NCBI GenBank assembly: GCA_016840305.1
Contig: JAEOSP010000108.1
Location: 1 to 9,733 of the forward strand
Length of the DNA stretch: 9,733 nt
Origin: Candidatus Hodarchaeota archaeon
Lineage (GTDB): Archaea > Asgardarchaeota > Heimdallarchaeia > Hodarchaeales > Hodarchaeaceae
Reading direction: 5' to 3'
In this document: piece after piece, positions 1-6,703 of the stretch
Layout: the number at the start of each line of letters is the position of its first letter
Position numbering within the stretch: position 1 is the first letter of the stretch
Notes under the pieces: model-generated
Told to the model about the DNA's origin: nothing
Databases searched by the model: none
The model's input: the letters and a program-made list of their open reading frames with translations, nothing else
Position numbers and translations under genes: made by a program

Positions 1-74
1 AATTTCTAACTAATATCACGAATTCTTCCTTATTAATCGAGCTATCCGTTGTAAATATTGACGAGATACAATTA

Positions 75-123
75 ATTTTTCCTAAATATATATATTCGTT
101 GATAGATGGATTCTAGGAAAAAT
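75..123. repeat. 10-bp perfect inverted repeat upstream of the small + strand gene
   Basis: ATTTTTCCTA at 75-84 is the exact reverse complement of TAGGAAAAAT at 114-123, with a 29-nt AT-rich spacer. A further ATTTTTCCT lies at 183-191 in direct orientation, giving three copies of the half-site ahead of the gene at 245. The spacing is long for a terminator hairpin and suits a looped or paired protein-binding site at least as well. A chance origin in AT-rich DNA remains possible. The rest of 1-244 shows no convincing gene. Confidence 0.35.
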
Positions 124-244
124 GGATCTGGTTAATGCTCTACGTAACTCATAAGAAATTTATAATCATTTAAATACAGTTCATTTTTCCTCCAGTATAT
201 CATATCATTAAATTTTGTAGCTGTATCAAAATTAATAATCTTGG

Positions 245-571
245 ATGAGTAGGAAGGCACAGCTCTTGACTAAGAGAAAAGGATCAAAGAAAGGTTACTA
301 CACACATTTTTGTTTAAGAATTATCCCTCAGGGAAATTGGAAGGAAACAGAACGTCGAAATCTCCTGATGAAAATCCAAGAACATCGAAGGTCTTACACA
401 CAAGAAAGTGGAAATGATTATCATTTATTTGATAAATTATTAAGAATCGGCAAACGGCCGACAGGAGATTATTGTAACCTATGTGGACATATTTACGATA
501 TATTGGAGAATTTGGATCCGAATGTAGACACCTCTTGCATAGAAATTTTATTGTCTCTTGCTTTATTATAA
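245..571 (+). CDS. small hypothetical protein with one CxxC pair
   Basis: A 108-residue protein I do not recognise. The first ~20 residues are very basic (MSRKAQLLTKRKGSKKGYY), residues 33-60 are charged and probably helical, and a single C-N-L-C pair sits near residues 77-80. The second half is acidic and ends in a hydrophobic tail (EILLSLALL). One CxxC pair with no second pair visible could bind a metal only as a dimer or could be redox-active; both are speculation. The ATG at 245 is the first start after an in-frame stop at 236-238. No Shine-Dalgarno sequence is visible, so the message may be leaderless. It ends 6 bp inside the convergent membrane-protein gene. Whether it is expressed is uncertain, since it has no family match I can name and no operon partner. 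Confidence 0.45.
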   Translation: MSRKAQLLTKRKGSKKGYYTHFCLRIIPQGNWKETERRNLLMKIQEHRRSYTQESGNDYHLFDKLLRIGKRPTGDYCNLCGHIYDILENLDPNVDTSCIEILLSLALL

Positions 572-1018
572 GAAATTAACTGTTAGAAAGACACTTATTG
601 CTGTTACGGCTAATCCAATGATTGATCCAGGGATTAATGTTTTAAGATGATAAGTTGCGGAGTTAAAGACTTCCTCGTCAGGTAATTGCAGAAAATCGGG
701 ATGCCATTTTACTAATATCACAATATCGATAATTAGAGTGTCATAAAGAAATAGTAAGAGGTAAAGTGCGTAATTTAATACGAATATCCCTATGAAATCT
801 GCATTATCGAGATTGCTATCAAGGCTGATAATAGTAGATATACTCTGTACAAAAATTATTCCTATGAGAATTATTAAACTTCCAATCATTCCTTTTTTCT
901 TGGTTTTTGGGTCAGGATTCTCTACTGCAGCATAAATAATTCCAGTTAGGAAAAATACCCCTACTAGAATAGTAAAAAGAATACTTCCAATGACCCCCCA
1001 TACAAGTAGATAATTCAA
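566..1018 (-). CDS. small four-TM membrane protein, third gene of the ABC exporter operon
   Basis: A 150-residue, very hydrophobic protein with about four predicted membrane segments (residues 5-31, 44-65, 76-103, 127-149). A basic cytosolic loop (DPKTKKKG, 36-43) follows segment 1, and an acidic loop (WHPDFLQLPDEE, 105-116) lies between segments 3 and 4. I recognise no family. It starts 23 nt after the permease stop, in the same direction, so it is probably the last gene of the exporter operon and may be an accessory subunit or immunity-like partner (inference). The only plausible start is TTG at 1016-1018, preceded by GGTGGTC at 1032-1038. The 13-nt spacing is longer than elsewhere in this window, so the exact start is insecure; the next internal ATG would remove the first segment. 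The 3' end overlaps the convergent hypothetical gene by 6 bp. Confidence 0.7.
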   Translation of the reverse strand: MNYLLVWGVIGSILFTILVGVFFLTGIIYAAVENPDPKTKKKGMIGSLIILIGIIFVQSISTIISLDSNLDNADFIGIFVLNYALYLLLFLYDTLIIDIVILVKWHPDFLQLPDEEVFNSATYHLKTLIPGSIIGLAVTAISVFLTVNFL

Positions 1019-1041
1019 AATCGAGATATATGACCACCCCT

Positions 1042-2757
1042 TTAGGTTATATCCTTCCTAGGAGTCCAGAATTTGAGAATGGAAACAAAAAAGACTATAG
1101 TCACTACTCCATAAATGAAAGTTTCCGGAATTGCTTGTTCAAGGAGAATGTCATTCAACAGAACACCTGCAACATCGAAGTAATAAAAAGGTGAAAAATA
1201 AATTAAGAAAGACAAATCCTGATTAATATACCAAATTATTGGTACAAAGAGTGCTACAAGAAAAGTCCCAACAACTGTCATTAAAAGGTATTTTGAACGT
1301 GGAATAGAGGCTAATGCTACAAATAGAACGAGAAAAATACTGTAACCAATTCCTAGATAAATAAAGGTTAAAGCTGTTGACCCAAAGTCAGTTAGCACAA
1401 TATCTGAATATGTTGTTAGGAGAATTTCACTTAAATAGAGAGCAACAAAATTTGCTAATATAATTATCCAAAGATACACGATTGCTGCAATTGTTCTTTC
1501 CAGAATGACTCGTGAGCGAGTACGGGGCATCGACCAAGTAATTTCGTCGTATCCAGCATTCTTATCACGCATAATTATATTGTAAGTCATAATGAGAAGA
1601 AAAGGCCCGTAAAAAATCCAATGAAGAATAAAGAATTTTAGAATAACATATCCACCGAAAGTTGGAACCATTGTATGTCCAAACGTAAATGCTGCAAAGA
1701 TAGGAGAATCTAGAATTGCAGTCATTTCAGAGAAAATAGTTGCCATTAACTTATCTCCGGGATATGCTTGAGCGATCAACGCTTGTAAAATGCTTATTAC
1801 GCATATGTATATCAGAAATATTCCAGCAGTTGACTGTAGTTGATCTCTAAAGGCGGGGAATTTCCATCCTACTCGTGAAAGAATGGACTCTACAGGAGTG
1901 CGAATGAAAGAAAATTTAGCCACGATTCCACGTTTATCTTTTACTTCAACATTTTCTTTGTAGGATGACCTTGATTGTATGAAATCTGTTCGATACAAGA
2001 AAAATATAGTTAAAATTGCGAGAAGGACTATTAGAAAAAGACAAGTGAGAATGAATCCTTCATTCCAAGTACCTGCAATGGCATGCTCGAAAGAACCAAT
2101 ATTTGACATCAAGTTAATATCTTTAGCAAAGTCGATTTCTGATTGCAAGAGGTTCAAAGTAAAGGATACAATGAAAAATATGCCTCCTAATGCATAACCA
2201 GTCTTTTGAGAAGATTTAATCGAACAACCCAAGCTTGTTATCATTGTTACAACAAAAACAAAAAAGATAGGAAGAACAGATGCTATCGTAAAAGCAGATA
2301 AATCACCACTACCTCCGCTTGATAGCAGAAATCCTACTCCAATGAGATACGAAGGTAACATAGTAATGGGAATTAGGATAAGGACAATGATCAGGTTTTC
2401 GAGGTAGTATCGGAGGAGAGATTTCTCCGTGCTAAAAAGTAGTTCTTTACCTTCTTTTTCAGAGAAAGGTAAAATATTAACACCGAAAAATATACCGACT
2501 ACAGGAAAAAAAATGGTTAATGCAAAAGAACCATAAAATATTAATAACCAGATGAGCATTCCAGGATTTTGGATATCACTTATTCCTGTAAGAATTTGAA
2601 AAACTGGAATTGATACAAAGGCTTCAACAGCCTCAGGGCCGGGGTATATAGCACAAAATAATGCTGCTATTGCGACTAAAATCATTACTGAAAGAAAAAA
2701 GAATATTCTATGCCTTTTAAAATTAAGCCAATAGCGTTGAATGATATATCCAGACAT
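1042..2757 (-). CDS. ABC-2 type exporter permease, fused double-length form
   Basis: A 571-residue integral membrane protein with about 12 predicted membrane segments in two sets of six (roughly 17-256 and 310-563). The halves look like a tandem duplication of an ABC-2 permease: the cytosolic segment after the second segment of each half is similar, SEKEGKELLFSTEKSLLRYYLEN (99-121, written here only as a run starting SEKEGKELLF) and its counterpart DKNAGYDEITWSMPRTRSR (398-416), each followed by a glutamate-containing helix. This is the layout of the COG3559-like 'exporter of polyketide antibiotics' permeases, which pair with a separate ATPase; the substrate cannot be told from sequence. ATG at 2757 lies 1 nt after the ATPase stop, with GGTGAG (2766-2771) 8 nt upstream inside the ATPase gene, so the two are co-transcribed and probably translationally coupled. 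Confidence 0.88.
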   Translation of the reverse strand: MSGYIIQRYWLNFKRHRIFFFLSVMILVAIAALFCAIYPGPEAVEAFVSIPVFQILTGISDIQNPGMLIWLLIFYGSFALTIFFPVVGIFFGVNILPFSEKEGKELLFSTEKSLLRYYLENLIIVLILIPITMLPSYLIGVGFLLSSGGSGDLSAFTIASVLPIFFVFVVTMITSLGCSIKSSQKTGYALGGIFFIVSFTLNLLQSEIDFAKDINLMSNIGSFEHAIAGTWNEGFILTCLFLIVLLAILTIFFLYRTDFIQSRSSYKENVEVKDKRGIVAKFSFIRTPVESILSRVGWKFPAFRDQLQSTAGIFLIYICVISILQALIAQAYPGDKLMATIFSEMTAILDSPIFAAFTFGHTMVPTFGGYVILKFFILHWIFYGPFLLIMTYNIIMRDKNAGYDEITWSMPRTRSRVILERTIAAIVYLWIIILANFVALYLSEILLTTYSDIVLTDFGSTALTFIYLGIGYSIFLVLFVALASIPRSKYLLMTVVGTFLVALFVPIIWYINQDLSFLIYFSPFYYFDVAGVLLNDILLEQAIPETFIYGVVTIVFFVSILKFWTPRKDIT

Positions 2758-2758
2758 C

Positions 2759-3676
2759 TCAGATACTCACCTGTTTTTTACTTTCGTAAAACTGTAAGAA
2801 AAACTCTTCTAAACTTGCTGGTGGATATACAAGTTCTTCAGGATCCATTGCTAGTAATACTCCAATGTTGTCTTTTATAGAATCTTCCGTTCGGAGTAAT
2901 AATCTGATATATCTGTCCGGTTCTCGATATTCCAAAAGACGATTCCCGAACCCTTTTAGTTGTGTTTCATCTGGATTTCGGAGACGCGCTTCCAAGATAC
3001 GAGGAATATCCTTGTTAAGATTATCAATATCCTCAATACTGATAAGAAAACCGTCCTTAACTATCCCAACCCTATCACAAACACGTTGAACTTCTTCGAG
3101 GTTGTGTGAACTCATAAAAAGGGTTTTTCCTTCTTTCTTAGACTCAAGTAAGAGCTTATAAACCTCTTGTTGAAGTAATGGGTCTAATCCTGCAGTAGGT
3201 TCGTCCATTATAAGAACCTCAGGGTTATTCATAAACGCTGAAACAATAGCTAGTTTTTGTTTATTACCTTTCGACAATTCACCTATTTTCTTGCTAAGAT
3301 TGGAATTTAAATTGAATCGATCAACAATTTCTTGGCGTCTTGTTGCTGGTTTGCCTCTCATAGCTTCTATGTAATTTAGGAATTCGTTTACTGTGTAATA
3401 TTCAGGTAACGCTAGTTCACCTGGGACATAGCCTATCTTCTCTCGTAAACTTGGATTTCCCCGTGATACCAATTCGCTTGATATTTTTATTTCTCCTTTA
3501 GTTGGTAGTAGTGTGTTCATCATGCAGCGGATTGTAGTAGTTTTTCCAGCACCATTTGGACCAAGAAAGCCAAATATTTCCCCACTTTTTACCTCTAGAT
3601 CCAACCCCTCTATCCCGCGAGTTTTACCATAGTATTTTGTTAAACCCTTTATCTTAATCTTAGTTTCTTGAATCAT
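2759..3676 (-). CDS. ABC exporter ATP-binding protein
   Basis: The cytosolic ATPase of an ABC-2 type exporter (COG1131-like), 305 residues from the start chosen here. Visible motifs: Walker A GPNGAGKTT (39-47), Q-loop region IGYVPGE (81-87), signature LSKGNKQK (134-141, the variant usual in this branch in place of LSGGQ), Walker B VLIMDEP (154-160), D-loop AGLDP (162-166) and switch histidine in SSHN (H191). A C-terminal extension of about 85 residues follows, as in drug and antibiotic exporters. Start choice: GTG at 3685 is possible, but that GTG lies within GGTGA (3682-3686), a good Shine-Dalgarno sequence exactly 5 nt before ATG at 3674-3676, so I prefer the ATG. It is first gene of the operon with the fused permease and small membrane protein, and divergent from the Bat-type regulator. 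Confidence 0.93.
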   Translation of the reverse strand: MIQETKIKIKGLTKYYGKTRGIEGLDLEVKSGEIFGFLGPNGAGKTTTIRCMMNTLLPTKGEIKISSELVSRGNPSLREKIGYVPGELALPEYYTVNEFLNYIEAMRGKPATRRQEIVDRFNLNSNLSKKIGELSKGNKQKLAIVSAFMNNPEVLIMDEPTAGLDPLLQQEVYKLLLESKKEGKTLFMSSHNLEEVQRVCDRVGIVKDGFLISIEDIDNLNKDIPRILEARLRNPDETQLKGFGNRLLEYREPDRYIRLLLRTEDSIKDNIGVLLAMDPEELVYPPASLEEFFLQFYESKKQVSI

Positions 3677-3681
3677 TATTT

Positions 3682-3686
3682 TCACC
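3682..3686 (-). promoter_or_regulatory. Shine-Dalgarno GGTGA that decides the ATPase start
   Basis: GGTGA on the - strand, 5 nt before ATG at 3676. A longer reading frame from GTG at 3685 would begin inside this site. The same layout with the same 5-nt spacing precedes the histone ATG. Confidence 0.65.
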
Positions 3687-3717
3687 AGTTTAGAAAGTGA
3701 TAATATAATTCATAATG

Positions 3718-3809
3718 ATCAGTAATATTTGAATAAAGCATCATTGACCATAATTGTATAATTTCATCAGTTATTTGAAAATCTCCAAATACCTGAATCA
3801 GTCTATTGG
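3718..3809. promoter_or_regulatory. divergent promoter region with repeated ATCAGT/TATTTGAA words
   Basis: The spacer between the exporter operon and the regulator contains ATCAGT-AA-TATTTGAA (3718-3733) and ATCAGT-TATTTGAA (3766-3779), the same 14 letters apart from a 2-nt insertion, plus a weaker third copy ATCAGTCTATTGG (3797-3809) running into the regulator start. Between copies 1 and 2 lies an AT-rich core, TTGTATAATT (3754-3763), placed to act as TATA element for the regulator (predicted start near 3784). Another AT-rich stretch, TAATATAATT (3701-3710), is about 30 nt from the ATPase ATG and could serve the operon. The repeats are candidate operators, by position only. Confidence 0.45.
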
Positions 3810-4529
3810 TTGCCTGAGCAAGTAGTATTTAAAGGAAAAAATCATTACGAGAATTTGGTTAAAGCATTGCGTAAAATCACTTTAGAAGTAAATATTTCCA
3901 CTATTCGAGATGTTCCTCCTCTAGATATTCTATCATCTACGCTATCCTCAATTGATCGAATCGAGGCCAAATCTTTTTTAAAAATTGATATGCTAAAGGG
4001 GGAAAAAATTATTATTGCCGAATTTACTATGAAACCAGGTCATGTGTTAGAAGATATTCCTTTTCCTACATTTGCTAAAATCTTAAATGTGATAGACCAG
4101 AATGAGAATAAATTCCTTGCTATTATTCAAATAAAATATGAACCTTCATTAGCATCGATATATTCTGCTTTTGGGTTAGATCAGATTTTTTATGAAACTC
4201 CAGCGTACCTAGATAAAAATCGACTCGTTTTTTCGATTTTAGGTGAAAAAGAATCATTATCATCTTTTTTGAAATTAATGAAAAACATTTTAGGAGATTC
4301 AACCATCCTGAGAATTCAAGATCACACATTTAAAGATGAAAGCCTATTATCAGGTTTAACTGACCGACAAAAAGAGATTTTGACTAAAGCAAAACAACTT
4401 GGATATTATGAAATCCCTCGTAAGATTACTTCAATGGAACTTGCGAACGAGTTTAAAATCTCAAAATCAGCGGTCTTAGAACATCTTCGAAAAGCTGAAG
4501 GAAAAATTATGATTAAGGTGATTCAATAA
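3810..4529 (+). CDS. Bat-type HTH_10 transcriptional regulator
   Basis: A 239-residue archaeal DNA-binding regulator. The C-terminal region, residues 182-235, is a typical HTH_10 (bacterio-opsin-activator type) domain: GLTDRQKEIL, then QLGYYEIPRKIT, then the helix-turn-helix SMELANEFKISKSAVLEHLRKAE. The N-terminal ~175 residues form an alpha/beta region of the kind that precedes HTH_10 in many archaeal regulators; no PAS or GAF signature is evident to me and the signal is unknown. No ATG or GTG is available near the 5' end, so TTG at 3810 is the best start; the frame is open back to 3762. There is no Shine-Dalgarno sequence. It is transcribed away from the ABC exporter operon and is probably its regulator, a common arrangement, but this is inferred from position. 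It converges with the E1-beta gene with a 32-nt gap. Confidence 0.85.
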   Translation: MPEQVVFKGKNHYENLVKALRKITLEVNISTIRDVPPLDILSSTLSSIDRIEAKSFLKIDMLKGEKIIIAEFTMKPGHVLEDIPFPTFAKILNVIDQNENKFLAIIQIKYEPSLASIYSAFGLDQIFYETPAYLDKNRLVFSILGEKESLSSFLKLMKNILGDSTILRIQDHTFKDESLLSGLTDRQKEILTKAKQLGYYEIPRKITSMELANEFKISKSAVLEHLRKAEGKIMIKVIQ

Positions 4530-4561
4530 GGAATCACTATATCCCTTCTGGTTATCAGTTA

Positions 4562-5569
4562 TTACATTAGTTCATTTGCCATTTTTAAGATTCTTTTGAC
4601 ATTGGGAAGCGTTTCATCCTCCTTCTTTCTGTTAAATGGAATCGTTGTATCTGTACATACTCGTCCAAATTTGAAGCCGATATTCCTTTCTGCTAACACT
4701 GCACATATTTCTCCTGATAGACCAAATTGAGTATAATCCTCATCTACAACAATTATTCTTCGTGTTTTTGTGGTAGATTCAATTATCATATCCATATCTA
4801 AAGGTGAAACCCATCGTAAATCTATAACTTCCACTGAAATATTATTTTTTTCTAGCAATTCCGCTGCTTCCAAACATCGATGAACTGAAACCCCTAGGCT
4901 GATTAAAGTAATATCAGTGCCTTCTCTTAGAATTTTGGCCTTTCCAATCGGTAATGCTTCCCATTTTTTCGGGACTTCACCTTCTCTTCCACCCTCAGGT
5001 ACATCAAAGGATAAATTAGGTCTACCACCTCTGCCCATATATTCCAACATGTTGTCAGTGAGTAGTTTATGTTCAAGAAATACAACTGGATGATCAGATT
5101 CAAGAGCAGAAAGCATTAATCTACCCGCATCGGTAGGATTAGAAGGTACAACAACTGAAATCCCTGGAATGTGGGCTAACCAACCCCATAAACTTTGTTC
5201 ATGTTGGCCTGCATCCCCATAACCACCTCCACAAGTAGTTCGTATGACCATGGGGACATTCCATTTTTTACCTGAAAATTCGTATATTTTTGCAGCGTGG
5301 TTGATTAATGAATCCATGGCTACTGCAATAAAGTCAACCAGCATCACTTCCACAATTGGTCGAAGTCCAGCCATAGCAGCAGTTACACCAGCTCCTACAA
5401 ATGCAGCTTCGCTTATAGGTGTTCTAATTACTCGTTCCTTTCCGAACTGAATAAAGAGATTGAGGCGAAAAGTATGCACATCTTCTCCTATTATGAAAAT
5501 TGATTGATTTTTTTCCATCGCTTGTTTCAATGCGTTTTCTATTGCCTGTTCAAAAGATATTTTTCTCAT
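4562..5569 (-). CDS. 2-oxoacid/acetoin dehydrogenase E1 component, beta subunit
   Basis: The beta subunit of a thiamine-diphosphate-dependent E1 (pyruvate, branched-chain 2-oxoacid or acetoin dehydrogenase type), 335 residues, normal for the family. It has the transketolase-type pyrimidine-binding half followed by the C-terminal transketolase half. Visible: IGEDV (27-31), TPISEAAFVGAG (50-61) with E54 as the glutamate expected to activate the cofactor's aminopyrimidine, GDAGQHEQSLWGWLAHIPG (118-136) with the conserved H123, and VPSNPTDA (141-148). The C-terminal half has PIGKAKILREGTDITLIS (207-224) and DLRWVSPLD (250-258). It works as an alpha2beta2 heterotetramer with the adjacent alpha subunit. 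Its ATG overlaps the alpha stop by 4 nt (ATGA) behind a strong AGGAGG (5577-5582), so the subunits are translationally coupled. Substrate is not determinable from sequence. Confidence 0.92.
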   Translation of the reverse strand: MRKISFEQAIENALKQAMEKNQSIFIIGEDVHTFRLNLFIQFGKERVIRTPISEAAFVGAGVTAAMAGLRPIVEVMLVDFIAVAMDSLINHAAKIYEFSGKKWNVPMVIRTTCGGGYGDAGQHEQSLWGWLAHIPGISVVVPSNPTDAGRLMLSALESDHPVVFLEHKLLTDNMLEYMGRGGRPNLSFDVPEGGREGEVPKKWEALPIGKAKILREGTDITLISLGVSVHRCLEAAELLEKNNISVEVIDLRWVSPLDMDMIIESTTKTRRIIVVDEDYTQFGLSGEICAVLAERNIGFKFGRVCTDTTIPFNRKKEDETLPNVKRILKMANELM

Positions 5570-6606
5570 TGAACAACCTCCTCCTGAAATGTATTAGTCA
5601 CAGTTTCAAATATATCATCCATTTCGATTTGTGCTTTCGTTTTAATACTTGAAATTTGTTCTTCTCGACTAGCTAGAATGCTGGCCTGTTTCTTTAGAGG
5701 ATCCTGCTTATCTCTACGCTGCCAGGTAGACCTTACAACCAAGGAGAGAATTTTAGAAACCCCTCCCACTCTTTTATCCAATCTAGCTCCTTTTAAACTG
5801 AGAGTAGCTTTTGTTAAAGGGCCTGTCACATCACCGAATTCTTTAGCAGGAGATTGATGAAAACGAATCAATGGATCACCTAAAAAATGACCCTCACGAT
5901 GATTGCAATGAGCATGGATAAAATAGGGTTTGCTCTTCCTTCCTCTCATATTGGATAGCATTTTTTTTGCTGTATTATGTACATCTTGTACATTAGTGCC
6001 ATCAATTTCTACCCCTTCTATTCCAAACCCTTTCAATCTATCACATAAATTCCCGCCTGTTACTTCATGGGATCGAGTTGTAATAGCCCAGTCATTATCT
6101 TTACAGACGAAAAGAACGGGTAATTTTAGAGCGGAAGCCATGTTGAAGGATTCCAAAAGCATTCCTTGGTTAATTGCCCCTTCACCGAAAAATGCTACAG
6201 CAATATTATTCTGTTTTTTATACTTGGCAGCTAAAGCAAAACCCAAAGCAGCGGGCCCAGCAGCTCCGACTATACCTGAAGTAGTAACAAGAAGTTCTTT
6301 GGCAAATAAATGCATATGGCCACCCATTCCAGCACATAATCCATCTGGATGTCCCATTAATTCTAGTAATATCTTTGCAGGATCCACACCTCTCATGAAA
6401 AAAGGTGCAGAGCTTCTATGGTCAGAAGCTATTGCATCCCCTGGTATAAGTTGAGATATGATGCCTGCATTTATCGCTTCTTCTCCAATCCCCATATGCA
6501 TTTCCCCAGAGATTTTTCCTTCTCTCCAGATTTTCATTATTAATTCTTCAAAGTAACGACTACGTTGCATCAATTCATAAAGTGCTGATATCGTTGTTTC
6601 TTCCAA
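5566..6606 (-). CDS. 2-oxoacid/acetoin dehydrogenase E1 component, alpha subunit
   Basis: The thiamine-diphosphate-binding alpha subunit of the E1 heterotetramer, 346 residues. Visible: GEMHMGIGEEAI (34-45), DHRSSAPFFMRG (62-73), GGHMHLF (95-101), and the thiamine-diphosphate motif from GEG (141-143) to DN (170-171), where family consensus is GDG to NN. The second Asn, the usual metal ligand, is kept; D-to-E in GDG is conservative. After HREGHFLGDP (236-245) comes a basic stretch of about 55 residues (about 246-300) before the final helix, longer than I expect in short bacterial homologues. Start is TTG at 6606, supported by GGTGATC at 6611-6617, 4 nt upstream. No E2 or E3 gene lies in the window. 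97 nt separate it from the upstream GTPase gene, so it may have its own promoter. Confidence 0.91.
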   Translation of the reverse strand: MEETTISALYELMQRSRYFEELIMKIWREGKISGEMHMGIGEEAINAGIISQLIPGDAIASDHRSSAPFFMRGVDPAKILLELMGHPDGLCAGMGGHMHLFAKELLVTTSGIVGAAGPAALGFALAAKYKKQNNIAVAFFGEGAINQGMLLESFNMASALKLPVLFVCKDNDWAITTRSHEVTGGNLCDRLKGFGIEGVEIDGTNVQDVHNTAKKMLSNMRGRKSKPYFIHAHCNHREGHFLGDPLIRFHQSPAKEFGDVTGPLTKATLSLKGARLDKRVGGVSKILSLVVRSTWQRRDKQDPLKKQASILASREEQISSIKTKAQIEMDDIFETVTNTFQEEVVQ

Positions 6607-6610
6607 ATAA

Positions 6611-6617
6611 GATCACC
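6611..6617 (-). promoter_or_regulatory. strong Shine-Dalgarno for the TTG start of E1-alpha
   Basis: GGTGATC matches the part of the archaeal consensus AGGAGGTGATC next to the 16S 3' end. It is 4 nt before TTG at 6606, which justifies the non-ATG start. Confidence 0.65.
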
Positions 6618-6703
6618 AGTATTTCAGGAGAATATTGGGTAATATGTTTTGAAAAATCGCGACTCTTTAACAATTTTGGCGGGTGAAAAACATAGGGTTC
6701 TGA

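Noticed and set aside
3..116. Open frame from the left edge on the + strand, 37 codons, ending TAG at 114
   Set aside because: Could be the tail of an upstream gene, but it is too short, has no recognisable sequence and is only mildly unexpected in AT-rich DNA.
5930..6454. 174-codon + strand frame opposite E1-alpha
   Set aside because: It lies wholly inside a well-supported gene on the other strand and its product is low-complexity with no recognisable domain.
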